Shown: positions 26,424 through 36,137, counted from the stretch's first letter. The stretch is 64,000 bases of DNA from Cyanobacteria bacterium SZAS-4 (GCA_018266255.1 JAFEAT010000014.1:124001-188000); one strand, 5' to 3'. Numbers and translations are program-made. The notes: generated by a model from the sequence alone, not told the origin.

Positions 26424-28283
26424 ATGGAAAGCTTCATGCCCCATGGATACTGTCTCGAGTGGAACCCCGCATTGGTCTGGCTGTTTGTTATCGGCAACAG
26501 CCTTGTTACGCTGTCTTACTACTCGATCCCTGCATCACTCAGCATCCTCGTTTCTAAAAAAAACGGTTTGGTTTTTCACTGGATGTTTATCCTTTTTGGA
26601 GCATTCATTTTCGCTTGCGGCACAACGCATCTTGTCAAAATTTGGACTATTTGGCATCCGGACTATTGGATGGAAGCGAGTCTTGACCTGGTCACTGGCG
26701 TGTTGTCCATGGTGACAGCAGTGTTGCTCTGGCCGCTTGTTCCTAGGGCTCTTGCTCTTCCTAGCCCAGCGCAACTCGAGGCTGAAATTGTTCAACGTAA
26801 AAAGGCTGAAGAGAAGTTTCGTGGGTTACTAGAAGCTGCGCCCGATGCGATAGTCATAGTCGACAAAGATGGCGAAATACACTTAGTCAACGCACAAACT
26901 GAAAAAATGTTTGGTCATTTAAGAGAGAACTTGCTCGGCAAACGAGTTGATATGTTGCTGCCAGATTCTCAGCGCGAGGAACGCAGAGCGGAATGGGCAT
27001 CTATGGCTGGCGAACAGCTCTCCTCAGGTCTAGCTACCTATGAGTCAGTCGGTGTTCGCGCAGATGGCACCGAGTTTCCAGTTGAAATTAGCCTCAGTCC
27101 ACTTCAAAGTGAGGAAGGCGTGTTTGTATCGACTGCGATTCGAGACATTACTCTCAGAAAAGTCGCGGAAGCTAATCTTAGAGACAGCGAGGAGCGATTT
27201 CGATTGTTGGTCGCAGGTGTGCGTGACTACGCGATTACAATGCTCGATGCAGATGGAAACGTGGTGAGCTGGAACTCGGGCGCGGAGCATATCGAAGGAT
27301 TTACGCCTCAAGAGATTATCGGGCAAAACTTTTCACGCTTTCATTTGCCTGAAGAGCGAGAGTCGAATAAACCTGCTGAGGAGCTAGCGATCGCTGCCAG
27401 AGAAGGCAAATATGAAGTGGAAGGCTGGCGCGTTAGAAAAGACGATAGCAAGTTTTTTGCTAGTGTTTTGCTGACAAGCATCAACGATGAAAATGGAAAG
27501 TTGCGTGGATTTGCAAATATTACGCGGGATATCACCGAACGTAAAAAAGCTCAGGAAAGTGAACAAGATTTGACGCAGCGATTAACGCGTTCAAACAAAG
27601 AGCTACAGCAATTTGCCTATGTTGTTGCGCACGATCTACGTGAACCGTTGCGTTCCATCTCAACATTCGCTGATCTTTTAGCGCAGTCGTGCAGAACAAA
27701 GCTCGATACTAGAGAGACAGAATTTTTAGAAATTGTTCTTTCCGCAAACGAGCGAATGCAACAGTTGATTACGGACCTACTCGCTTACTGCAGGGTTGAG
27801 CGTACTGCGGCTACACCGACACCGGTCGACACAGGCAAGCTTGTGCAGCAGGTTCTAACTAACTTGTATGTAGCTGTCGAAGAAAGTCACGGTCGTGTTG
27901 AAATTGGCGAACTTCCGGAGATAGTTGGTGACCAAGTTCAACTTCGTCAGCTGTTTCAAAATTTAATCGGCAATGCGCTTAAGTACAGGGGACCGGAAGA
28001 TCCCGTTGTGCTTGTCTCTGGCGAGCAAAAAAATGGAGATTGGCAATTCGCTGTCAGTGATAATGGTATTGGATTTGATATGAACTTTGCAGACAGAATT
28101 TTTCAACCATTTCATCGGTTACACGCGGGCAGTAAATATTCAGGCACAGGAATTGGTTTGGCGATCTGCCGAAAAATTGTAGAACACCATGGTGGCAAGA
28201 TCTGGGCGCAATCACAACAGGGACCTCATGCCGGAAGCACTTTTTACTTCACAATACCTACGCAGGCTATCGATAAGTCATGA
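26424..28283 (+). CDS. Ethylene-receptor-like sensor histidine kinase (EBD-PAS-PAS-HisKA-HATPase)
   Basis: This is a 619-residue membrane sensor kinase. The N-terminal domain has three membrane helices and matches the ethylene-binding domain of plant ETR1: SYYSIP at 31-36, GAFIFACGTTH at 59-69, with Cys65 and His69 at the same positions as the ETR1 copper ligands. Residue 25 is Asn where ETR1 has Asp. Two PAS domains follow (about 128-245 and 250-375), then HisKA with His403 in FAYVVAHDLREP and a HATPase domain (NLIGNALKYR, DNGIGFD, GTGIGLAICRKIVEHHGG). ATG 26424 starts exactly at the domain; the open frame before it looks non-coding. It overlaps the next gene by four bases (ATGA), so the two are partners. 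Ethylene binding is inferred, not shown. Confidence 0.92.
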   Translation: MESFMPHGYCLEWNPALVWLFVIGNSLVTLSYYSIPASLSILVSKKNGLVFHWMFILFGAFIFACGTTHLVKIWTIWHPDYWMEASLDLVTGVLSMVTAVLLWPLVPRALALPSPAQLEAEIVQRKKAEEKFRGLLEAAPDAIVIVDKDGEIHLVNAQTEKMFGHLRENLLGKRVDMLLPDSQREERRAEWASMAGEQLSSGLATYESVGVRADGTEFPVEISLSPLQSEEGVFVSTAIRDITLRKVAEANLRDSEERFRLLVAGVRDYAITMLDADGNVVSWNSGAEHIEGFTPQEIIGQNFSRFHLPEERESNKPAEELAIAAREGKYEVEGWRVRKDDSKFFASVLLTSINDENGKLRGFANITRDITERKKAQESEQDLTQRLTRSNKELQQFAYVVAHDLREPLRSISTFADLLAQSCRTKLDTRETEFLEIVLSANERMQQLITDLLAYCRVERTAATPTPVDTGKLVQQVLTNLYVAVEESHGRVEIGELPEIVGDQVQLRQLFQNLIGNALKYRGPEDPVVLVSGEQKNGDWQFAVSDNGIGFDMNFADRIFQPFHRLHAGSKYSGTGIGLAICRKIVEHHGGKIWAQSQQGPHAGSTFYFTIPTQAIDKS

Positions 28284-30289
28284 CACAGCAGCTACAGATA
28301 CTCCTTGCGGAAGACAATTACCCGGATGCTCTCTACTTCAGGCAGTTGATGGACCGCACGGGCGTTCCGCACACTCTGCATGTATGTGAAGATGGCGATG
28401 AAGCGCTCAATTATTTACTAGATGTGGCCGCTGGCAAGCGCGCTATACCCGACATTATTTTGCTCGATATAAATTTGCCAAAACGAAGCGGCTTAGAAGT
28501 TCTTGGAGCGATTCGTCAAAACGCCAAGTTAGAGTTTCTTCCTGTCGTCATCATAAGTGGTTCAGATGATCCAGACGACTTGAAACGAACCAATGATTTG
28601 CGTGCTTCTTACATACAGAAACCAGCCGATTTAGGGAAGTTGTGCAATGTGATTTCGGTTCTGGAGCATGCCTATTTTGTTGTCGATAATGCACTTGAAA
28701 AACAGATTACGCATTCAAACAAAGCTGCGACTAACGAAGTCCGGCGTGGTAAAGATTCTGACGCGGAATTTTCCCTTCTCTTAGTTGAAGATAGCCCGCA
28801 TGACACAAGGTTGGTTGGAGAACTGTTAAAAATAGCAGACGATACAACATTCGATATCTGCTCAGTTGCGAGCTTAGCTGAGGCAATCGCGGCGACCACC
28901 GAGACTAGCTACGATGTGGTGGCACTTGACCTTGGCTTGCCCGATTCAATTGGCTTGAGTGGATTTGTGAAGTTGCAAGCGCACATTCCCGATACTCCCA
29001 TCGTCATTACCACAGGCTCTGATGAACAAGTCTTGGGGCGGGAAGCTGTCACTCTTGGTGCGCAAGATTACATCGTCAAAAATGCCCAGAATTATGGTGA
29101 GCTGTTTGTACGTTCGTTGAAATACGCTATACATCGAAAAAGAGCGGAAGTACTGGCGAAGGGTTCGCTGCTGCGTGAACATCATGTCTTGCAAGAAGCG
29201 CTCGAGAAAGCGCCGATTTTCGTCATGCGAATTGACAGAAACTTTCTTATCCTCGATGTCAATTCTACGACTGAAATAGAGTTGGGTCAGAATCGAGCCT
29301 CTTTAGTTGGACACAGAATTACAGACATTCTTCCTGATGTCGATCAGTGCGATTTGAGATGTTTAGTTGCTGAGGGCGTTCCTTTTAGACATCAAGGTCA
29401 CTCGATTACTCGCACAGCGACTAAGAAACGACAGGATGTGTTTTGGGACGTGTTAGCCTGGCCAGTACAAGCTCGCGATCAAGTGGTAACCGAAGCCATA
29501 ATTCTCGCTATCGATGTTTCAGAAAAAGTGAGAGCGGAGCAGCAAAGAGATGAGTTTGTTCAGACTCTTGCGCACGATATCAAGAATCCTGTGCTTGGTG
29601 AAAATCGGGTTCTGACAGCTTTACTCGAGCGATATGCTAGCGAGATTCAGCCATCGGCAGTTGCAGGTGGACTGCAAGCAATATTGAAGAGCAATGAGTC
29701 GCTGATACATATGCTTACAAATTTGTTGGAAGCTTACAAAATTGACTCCAATCTTTATCGACCGACGATAGTTTCCATTCACGCTGAAGATTTGATATCA
29801 CGCGCGGTGCTTGAATTCGCCACGTTGTTTACCGTGCACAAGATCAACGTGGTGACTAAAGTTATCGACGTGATTCCTTCCATTAATGGTGACCCGATTG
29901 CGCTGCAACGACTGATTATGAACATTCTGCATAACGCAGTAGACTACACTCCGCCAGACGGTGAAGTCAGAATTGTGACACGCCTTGATGGTGCTTCGAT
30001 GGTGATCGAAATTTCTAACACCGGCACAGGAATTCCAGCCGACGAAGTGAAAGTGCTTTTTCAAAGATTCGCACCAGCACCGCGTGGGCACAAGCGCATT
30101 CAAAGTTCGGGGTTGGGTTTGTACATTTGTCGGCGAATAGTAGAAGCTCACCACGGAAGCATTTCATGCACAAGTAGTGAAAATTTGACGACTTTTACGA
30201 TCAATCTTCCCGTGCAATTGACTGACGACGATTTGGAACGACCTGCGCTAGTCTCATCGTTTGGTCCACCACAAGCGAACGGTCGATGA
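28280..30289 (+). CDS. REC-REC-PAS-histidine kinase hybrid
   Basis: This 669-residue soluble protein has two receiver domains in front of a kinase. REC1 (about 5-130) is Rcp1-like, with phospho-acceptor Asp63 (LLDINLPK) and Lys in IQKP. REC2 (about 165-285) has Asp217 (ALDLGLPD) and Lys267 (IVKN). A PAS domain (about 295-415) follows, then HisKA with His432 (TLAHDIKNP) and a HATPase domain (NILHNAVDYTPPDGEV, GLGLYICRRIVEAHHG). The likely role is to receive phosphate from the ethylene-receptor-like kinase, whose stop it overlaps by four bases, and to relay it. No DNA-binding output domain is present. Confidence 0.92.
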   Translation: MTQQLQILLAEDNYPDALYFRQLMDRTGVPHTLHVCEDGDEALNYLLDVAAGKRAIPDIILLDINLPKRSGLEVLGAIRQNAKLEFLPVVIISGSDDPDDLKRTNDLRASYIQKPADLGKLCNVISVLEHAYFVVDNALEKQITHSNKAATNEVRRGKDSDAEFSLLLVEDSPHDTRLVGELLKIADDTTFDICSVASLAEAIAATTETSYDVVALDLGLPDSIGLSGFVKLQAHIPDTPIVITTGSDEQVLGREAVTLGAQDYIVKNAQNYGELFVRSLKYAIHRKRAEVLAKGSLLREHHVLQEALEKAPIFVMRIDRNFLILDVNSTTEIELGQNRASLVGHRITDILPDVDQCDLRCLVAEGVPFRHQGHSITRTATKKRQDVFWDVLAWPVQARDQVVTEAIILAIDVSEKVRAEQQRDEFVQTLAHDIKNPVLGENRVLTALLERYASEIQPSAVAGGLQAILKSNESLIHMLTNLLEAYKIDSNLYRPTIVSIHAEDLISRAVLEFATLFTVHKINVVTKVIDVIPSINGDPIALQRLIMNILHNAVDYTPPDGEVRIVTRLDGASMVIEISNTGTGIPADEVKVLFQRFAPAPRGHKRIQSSGLGLYICRRIVEAHHGSISCTSSENLTTFTINLPVQLTDDDLERPALVSSFGPPQANGR

Positions 30290-30372
30290 CCAGGCGCGTT
30301 GGCCTTGGTAACACCACGGTAACGAGTCTCTTTTAAGCTGTTAATCGTAGACTGTTAAACTGGCGACTGACT

Positions 30373-32073
30373 TTGGCTACCGCAGACCAAATCACCTCAA
30401 TTGATCGAGCGGGCTCGGTGCCGCTGGTCCATACCGACCGCTCGATTGTGGGTGATTTCGCTCGCACGCTTGCCTATACCGCAATTCAAAATCCGGTCAC
30501 AGCTGTCAGTCAAATATTGGACAAGGCTACAGGCACCAACGTCGCTGCCAACATCAACATGATTGACAGGGCTGATCAAGGCTCATTCGGCGGGGGGCGA
30601 TGGCACGCTCAACAAATAGCGGCGGGAGTCGGTGCGCTGGTACCGTTTGTCGCGGCCCTGGCTGTGACGAAGAACATCAGCCGAGCAGTGCAGGCCGAAG
30701 AGTTGGCGCTCAGATATAGCTCTGGTGCCGCAGCAGCTACCGCGTCAGCATTTCGCACTGGTGAAATGGCGACGGCGGGCTTAGTGCAAGGTGCGCTTTT
30801 AGAGCCAAATCAGAATAAGGACAAATTCTTTCAGGAGCGCTTAACCCAGGGCATCACATCTGGTGTCACCATGGGTTCAATGCACATGTTCAGCAATAAG
30901 TTCTCTGAGTGGACTGGCGCATCTGCAATTGGTGCAAGTTTGTTAAATAAGAGTTTGACGACCGGATTGGCTGGCGGCGCGGGCGGATTCGTTGGGCTCG
31001 AGGCACATGGTCTGCTGACTGGTGAGGCTCTATCTGGAAAAGAGGCTGTGCAATCGGTTTATCAGGCGGTCTTCACAGGCGCAGCGTTGGGAGCGCTTGG
31101 AAGTGCGCAGGCGCGGCTGCATCAGCCAAAGTCAGGGCTGACATCGATTGAAAATTATTTGGCTCGAAATGAAGACCCAACTGTTTATTCTTCAGACTAT
31201 TTCGCACAGCAGAAAGAAAAATCATCTGGTTGGCGCACGCCGTGGAGCGGAGATGAGTTTCGTCCCCTGTCTCCCTTTGAGCGAGTAGAAGCTGCTTCGG
31301 CTTTGCATCGCGATGCTGATCCACTATTGCGAAAGCAGGAGACGATTAAAGACTTCGTCGAAAGAGTGAGAGCGGTAAGGTCACAGGCATTCGAAGTTGC
31401 AGACCAAAAAGACGACCGTGTTCTCAGTAGAATTTCGCGACTTCAAAAATCTCTAGATGCAAGACCGGTAGAGGGTGAGAGTAAGCAAGATGTTAGAGAT
31501 TATGCAGCAATAAAGAGACTCGAGAAGAAAGCGGTGAAGTTGTCTGGTGAAACGGGTGAAGAACTTCAAGCTGCTCGAGAAGATTATACAATCAGACTTA
31601 ATGCGGCTATAAATGACTTCCTCACGCAGCATCATTTGCCGAATGTGGATTTGGTATTGGGTGACAGACTTAAAAATGGGTCTGCTGCTAGTTACGACAA
31701 TGCACGCATTACTGTGCGAAATCAATATGCTGGTCCACGCGAACTTGAAGGTGATTTGATCGATGCGGTTTACGGTAAGGTGTCAGATTTCCGTCAGGAT
31801 GTGCTTCGCATAAATGTTTTGGCTGATAAGTTGCGACTGCCGCCTCAGCCTAACGACGTGCAGATTCAAATTGTCAAAGATGAGTTCAGCCGCATCAGAA
31901 GGCAAGAAAAAGAAATCTCTGACAAGCTTGTTGAAGATGTCTTGCGCCTTAGAAAAGATCATCCCCTGTCAGCTGAAGACAAGCTGTATGCCGAGAAGAT
32001 GCCAGTGGCTCCACCGATTGGTACTCTTGCCCAACTCGCCTACAACATGACGGATACCAGTGTGCAGCACTAG
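30373..32073 (+). CDS. Large hypothetical protein
   Basis: The 566-residue product has an N-terminal half rich in Ala/Gly with hydrophobic helices (QQIAAGVGALVPFVAALAVTKN, ITSGVTMGSMHMF, LAGGAGGFVGLEAHGL) and a C-terminal half of charged helices with coiled-coil character and a YSSDYFAQQKEKSSGWRTPW linker. There is no signal peptide and no family I recognise. The mix of Gly/Ala helices followed by soluble helices would suit a membrane-inserting or effector-like protein, which is speculation. The start is TTG at 30373 with no clear ribosome site, so the N-terminus is uncertain. Confidence 0.65.
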   Translation: MATADQITSIDRAGSVPLVHTDRSIVGDFARTLAYTAIQNPVTAVSQILDKATGTNVAANINMIDRADQGSFGGGRWHAQQIAAGVGALVPFVAALAVTKNISRAVQAEELALRYSSGAAAATASAFRTGEMATAGLVQGALLEPNQNKDKFFQERLTQGITSGVTMGSMHMFSNKFSEWTGASAIGASLLNKSLTTGLAGGAGGFVGLEAHGLLTGEALSGKEAVQSVYQAVFTGAALGALGSAQARLHQPKSGLTSIENYLARNEDPTVYSSDYFAQQKEKSSGWRTPWSGDEFRPLSPFERVEAASALHRDADPLLRKQETIKDFVERVRAVRSQAFEVADQKDDRVLSRISRLQKSLDARPVEGESKQDVRDYAAIKRLEKKAVKLSGETGEELQAAREDYTIRLNAAINDFLTQHHLPNVDLVLGDRLKNGSAASYDNARITVRNQYAGPRELEGDLIDAVYGKVSDFRQDVLRINVLADKLRLPPQPNDVQIQIVKDEFSRIRRQEKEISDKLVEDVLRLRKDHPLSAEDKLYAEKMPVAPPIGTLAQLAYNMTDTSVQH

Positions 32074-32102
32074 TTAGACACGTCGGATACGAGCGGGCAG
32101 GA

Positions 32103-32786
32103 TTAGCTGACGCGATGTAATTCGACAATTGCTACAAGCTCATCAACCAACCGAGTTGCATCAAACGGTAGCAACTCTTTGCCATGAAGAATGTGTTGTT
32201 GCAGGCAGTGATTCACAACTGTGCCGATGAAGACTCTGGCAAACGCTTCTGGATCGTCGAATTTATAAATAGTCTGATTCTTGATTCGTTCGACAATCAA
32301 AGATAACACCGGTCTCACAGTTGTATCGGTAAACAGTTTGGCGAGCTCTGGAAAACGTTCAGCTTCACCAATCATCGTGCGCACAAAACGAATATGACGA
32401 GGATCTTGATGCCGAGCCAGTATCGTTTCTGCAATTTTCCTTAGCACTGCGGGCAGTGGCTTATTTATCAGCTCTGGTTCCTGCAGCGCATTTTGAACGT
32501 AATCAACAGTGAGCGATGCAATCACTTCACGAAAGAGTGATTGCTTATCTTGAAAGTGGCTGTAAATGGTTTGTTTGATCACACCAGCGCGTTCTGCCAC
32601 GAGATTCATACTGGCGCCTTCATAACCAAGTTGCAAAAACGTTTCGAGCGCTGCTTCAATTATCTGTGCACGCTTTTTTCTGGAAGTTTCAGAAAGTTCC
32701 TGTTCGCCTTCATCGGTCCAGAATTTTTTGATCTCGCGACGAGATTTCGTGGGCGCGTTGGCTTTTGTGTCATTTGATTTCTTCAT
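32103..32786 (-). CDS. TetR-family regulator of the ABC-2 efflux operon
   Basis: This 227-residue regulator has a long charged N-terminal extension (about 1-30) before the helix-turn-helix domain (IIEAALETFLQLGYEGASMNLVAERAGVIKQTIYSHFQDKQSLF, about 40-84), then a helical ligand domain of the YbiH/CecR or AcrR type. It is divergent from the efflux operon at 32.8 kb. An inverted repeat built on CATACC/GGTATG lies between them at 32795-32814, and the same motif recurs before the outer-membrane factor gene at 38.4 kb. I infer that it represses both promoters. Confidence 0.92.
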   Translation of the reverse strand: MKKSNDTKANAPTKSRREIKKFWTDEGEQELSETSRKKRAQIIEAALETFLQLGYEGASMNLVAERAGVIKQTIYSHFQDKQSLFREVIASLTVDYVQNALQEPELINKPLPAVLRKIAETILARHQDPRHIRFVRTMIGEAERFPELAKLFTDTTVRPVLSLIVERIKNQTIYKFDDPEAFARVFIGTVVNHCLQQHILHGKELLPFDATRLVDELVAIVELHRVS

Positions 32787-32794
32787 TTGATTCT

Positions 32795-32814
32795 ATCATA
32801 CCGGTCGGTATGGT
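32795..32814. promoter_or_regulatory. Operator of the divergent tetR/efflux promoter
   Basis: ATCATACCGGTCGGTATGGT is an inverted repeat with arms ATCATACC and GGTATGGT around GGTC. A possible rightward promoter is TTGATT (32787-32792), a 16-base spacer and TATGGT (32809-32814), so the right arm would be the -10 hexamer. The copy at 38407-38426 has the same layout. Confidence 0.7.
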
Positions 32815-32844
32815 AAGATGATACCTCAACTCCAGGATGTTTGC

Positions 32845-34185
32845 ATGGACAGCACCAACGATTCAAGTTCGACAGGGCAGGGCGGTAGCAAGGCGATTGC
32901 CCCGGTGTCCACTCCTGCAATCGACAGACCAAGTTCTCCGCCGCCAACCGAAAGCGGACATGGTCCGAAGAATATAAGGAAAGTTCTTGGCATTGTCGTG
33001 GTCCTGCTCGTTATCGCAGGGATAGTGTGCTTCTTCTTGTTGCGAAACAGACCTGAGGGGAAACCCGGGTGGCTTAGGATCAGCGGTAGGCTGGAAGGCT
33101 ATGAGACCAATGTCGGCGCGAAGATAGCTGGGCGCGTGATGTCCATATCTAATCGTGAAGGCGAAGAGGTCAAGCTGGGACAGCTGCTCGTCAAGCTCAG
33201 CGACGAAGATATTCAGGCTCAGCTGCGCGGAGCCAATGCCAAATTCGAGCAGGCGCAGGAAGCTATTAAGGAAGCTGAGGCGCAGCTGGAAGCATCTCAA
33301 GAACAGGTGACTCAGGCGAAGTTGAACGTAAGCCAATCTAAAGTCGACGCTCAGGGTCGCATTGAGCAGGCGCAGGCTAACGTTGCGGCGCAACAAGCAG
33401 ATTACGCTCAGGCTCTGGCGCAAGAGGCTCAGGCTAAGGCTGAGTACGATTTGGCAAAGATAAGAGTACAAAGGTACGACGAGTTGGTTGTGCAGGGAGC
33501 GGTGACGCAAGACGAAGCAGACCAAGCTCACAGCACTTTCAAATCGGCTGGGGCAACTGTAAACGCGCGCAAGGCAGCGGTATCGTCTGCTTTGAAGCAA
33601 ATTGCAGCTGCACAAGCTGGTTTGACGCAAGCGAAAAGTAATGCGTTGAATCCACCGATTCGAATGAGTCAACAAGAGTCCAATGTAAAAACTGTGGCGC
33701 AGAACGAAGCAGCAGTCGCGAGAGCAAAGCTTGAATTGCGCAACGCCAAAGCATCCATCGATCAAATACAATCACAAATAGATTACCTGACGATCAAAAG
33801 TCCAATACATGGAATCGTCACTGCTCGAACGGTCGAGCCGGGCGCGGTCGTAGCGGCCGGTCAGACCGTAATTTCATTGATCAATCTAGACACGATTTTT
33901 CTTCGCGGATATGTGCCTGATAGCGAAATCGGGAAAGTGCGCATCAATCAATCTGCATTGATTTACTACGATTCGGATCCGAAAAAGGGGATACACGGAA
34001 AGGTAATTGAGATCGATCCGCAAGCGAGTTTTACGCCAGAAAATATTTACTTTAAAGACGATCGAGTCAAACAAGTATTTGGCATAAAAATTATGATCGA
34101 CAATCCGGATAACTATGCGAAACCTGGCATGCCTGCTGATGCCGACATAGACGTGAGCCCCGAATCCGGAGCGAAAAACACTTGA
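32845..34185 (+). CDS. Membrane fusion protein of ABC-2 efflux system (YbhG/HlyD type)
   Basis: This 446-residue adaptor has a cytoplasmic Ser/Thr/Pro-rich head, one membrane helix (VLGIVVVLLVIAGIVCFFLL), a lipoyl-like segment (GAKIAGRVMSISNREGEEVKLGQLLVKL), a long Ala/Gln-rich coiled coil (about 125-300), the second lipoyl half (IKSPIHGIVTARTVEPGAVVAAGQ) and a beta-barrel domain. ATG 32845 follows AGGA and is preferred to ATG 32818. The next gene overlaps its stop by four bases. It should link the inner-membrane permeases at 36.1-38.4 kb with the TolC-like protein at 38.4 kb. Confidence 0.9.
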   Translation: MDSTNDSSSTGQGGSKAIAPVSTPAIDRPSSPPPTESGHGPKNIRKVLGIVVVLLVIAGIVCFFLLRNRPEGKPGWLRISGRLEGYETNVGAKIAGRVMSISNREGEEVKLGQLLVKLSDEDIQAQLRGANAKFEQAQEAIKEAEAQLEASQEQVTQAKLNVSQSKVDAQGRIEQAQANVAAQQADYAQALAQEAQAKAEYDLAKIRVQRYDELVVQGAVTQDEADQAHSTFKSAGATVNARKAAVSSALKQIAAAQAGLTQAKSNALNPPIRMSQQESNVKTVAQNEAAVARAKLELRNAKASIDQIQSQIDYLTIKSPIHGIVTARTVEPGAVVAAGQTVISLINLDTIFLRGYVPDSEIGKVRINQSALIYYDSDPKKGIHGKVIEIDPQASFTPENIYFKDDRVKQVFGIKIMIDNPDNYAKPGMPADADIDVSPESGAKNT

Positions 34186-36137
34186 CCAGCGCGGTAATAC
34201 CTGCAAGCAACAAGTCTACTTCGCTCGTCATTGAAGTTAAAAACCTTACAAAGAATTACGGTGATTTCGAAGCCGTCAAGGGAATTTCATTTTCAATTGA
34301 AAGGGGCGAAATCTTTGGCTTGATCGGACCTGATGGTGCCGGTAAAACAAGCACCTTTCACGTTCTCGGCGGAGTAATGGACGCCACCGCCGGCGATATT
34401 AATGTGCTCGGGCAAACTCCGCGATTGGCGCGAAAGAAAATCGGCTATCTGACGCAGCAATTTTCGTTGCACTTAGATCTGAGTATTTGGGAAAATTTGG
34501 TTTACAGCGCTGGTGTGCGTGAAGTATCCGATCACCAATTCAACGAGCGAAGCAAAAAATACTTACAGTTGATGGATCTGTACAAGTTTCGAACACGTCT
34601 AGCTGGGCAGCTTTCGGGCGGAATGAAACAGAAGCTGGCTTTGTGTTGTGCACTCGTTTCTGCGCCAGAAATTCTACTGCTCGACGAACCGACTACCGGG
34701 GTTGACCCTGTATCGCGCAGAGAATTTTGGGATGTATTGGCTGAAGTTGCCGCTGAGGGAGTAACCACTGCAGTGGCCACTCCATATTTGGATGAAGCTG
34801 AACGCTGTAACCGAGTCGCTTTGATCAATGACGGGTTGATTAAGCAAATGGGAACTCCGCGCGACCTGATCGTCAATCTAGGTATGCATCGTCTGGAAGT
34901 TCATTCAAAAGAATTAGCAAAACTGGAAAGCGCCCTTGCCAGTGATTCGAATAAGTCAAATGTTGTTGCTGATGTGCAGGAGTTCGGAGACCGGCTAGAC
35001 ATCCTCACTCCAGATGTCGATAAAGGCAAAGAGTTTGTCACAAATTTAGCCAGGCAGGAAGGTGACAATCATGCAGAAATAAATGTATCCGAACCAAGTC
35101 TTGAGAATGTTTTCGTGTCCACGCTGCGTTCCACTCCACAGGGGCAGGCGAGGGATGCGACCTACAAATTTCGCGACCGTCCGCAATCCATTTCTGAACA
35201 GGGGAAGGTGGCAATCGGTGCAGACAAAATCGGAATTCATTTCGGTAGCTTTCAAGCCGTAAAATCTGTCAGCCTGAAAGTTGGTTACGGCGAGATATTT
35301 GGATTGTTGGGTGCAAATGGCGCTGGTAAGACAACCACGATCAAAATGCTGTGCGGTTTGCTCACACCCAGTCAAGGTTCTATGGTCTTGGCTGGAGCTA
35401 AGAGCGATTTGCGCAGTTCTGCGTTGCGAAAACGCATCGGTTACATGAGTCAAAAGTTCACGCTCTACGATGACCTGAGCGTGAAAGAAAATCTGGATTT
35501 TTATTGTGGTGTATATGAAGTTCCAGAAAACGAGCGTCGCGAAAAAATCGATTGGGCTTTGTCCAGTTGTGGATTGAAAGGGCAGGAAAAGCTACTCACT
35601 AAATCGCTGCCAGGTGGTTGGAAACAACGACTTTCGTTCGCAGCATCAGTTATGCACCAACCCGAAATTTTGTTTCTTGATGAGCCGACTTCTGGAGTCG
35701 ACCCGCTCGCTCGACGCCAGTTGTGGCGGTACATTCGCCAGTTTGCTCGCAACGGCACTGCCGTTTTGGTAACCACACACTTTCTCGAAGAAGCTGAACA
35801 CTGTCAGAATCTAGCTTTCATGGTGGCTGGTGAAATAGTTGCGAAAGGAACACCGACGCAGATCAAGCAAGAACAGCCAGGCAAATTAGTTGAAATAGTT
35901 GTCGATAATTCGCAAGAAGCTGCTCGTGTAATTCGAGAGAACGTTGCTGCCTGGAAGGTGGCAATCTTTGCTGATGCGCTGCACGTGGCTTTGGATGAAC
36001 CTGAAAAAGAGCTTCCAGTGATCTTACAGAAGCTGAGAAATTCTAACGTGAATGTGATTCGCCATCGCGATATCAGTTTCTCTCTCGAAGATGCATTTAT
36101 CGGAATCGTGCAAAGAGCAAGCGAGAATAGCAGATGA
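34182..36137 (+). CDS. Double-ATPase ABC transporter subunit (YbhF type)
   Basis: This 651-residue protein fuses two ABC ATPase domains. Domain 1 has GPDGAGKT (49-56), LSGGMKQKLALCC and LLLDEPTTGVDP; domain 2 has GANGAGKTTT, LPGGWKQRLSF and LFLDEPTSGVDP. The H-loop of domain 1 reads ATPYLDEAE, with Pro where the switch His is expected, while domain 2 keeps it (TTHFLEEAE). So the first ATP site may be weaker, a common asymmetry in such fusions. The start is TTG overlapping the previous stop. The product powers the two permeases encoded next. Confidence 0.93.
   Translation: MTSAVIPASNKSTSLVIEVKNLTKNYGDFEAVKGISFSIERGEIFGLIGPDGAGKTSTFHVLGGVMDATAGDINVLGQTPRLARKKIGYLTQQFSLHLDLSIWENLVYSAGVREVSDHQFNERSKKYLQLMDLYKFRTRLAGQLSGGMKQKLALCCALVSAPEILLLDEPTTGVDPVSRREFWDVLAEVAAEGVTTAVATPYLDEAERCNRVALINDGLIKQMGTPRDLIVNLGMHRLEVHSKELAKLESALASDSNKSNVVADVQEFGDRLDILTPDVDKGKEFVTNLARQEGDNHAEINVSEPSLENVFVSTLRSTPQGQARDATYKFRDRPQSISEQGKVAIGADKIGIHFGSFQAVKSVSLKVGYGEIFGLLGANGAGKTTTIKMLCGLLTPSQGSMVLAGAKSDLRSSALRKRIGYMSQKFTLYDDLSVKENLDFYCGVYEVPENERREKIDWALSSCGLKGQEKLLTKSLPGGWKQRLSFAASVMHQPEILFLDEPTSGVDPLARRQLWRYIRQFARNGTAVLVTTHFLEEAEHCQNLAFMVAGEIVAKGTPTQIKQEQPGKLVEIVVDNSQEAARVIRENVAAWKVAIFADALHVALDEPEKELPVILQKLRNSNVNVIRHRDISFSLEDAFIGIVQRASENSR

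Noticed and set aside
32863..33771. Long antisense frame (302 codons) opposite the membrane-fusion gene
   Set aside because: Mirror of the Ala/Gln-rich coiled coil; Leu/Arg/Ser-rich product without motif.
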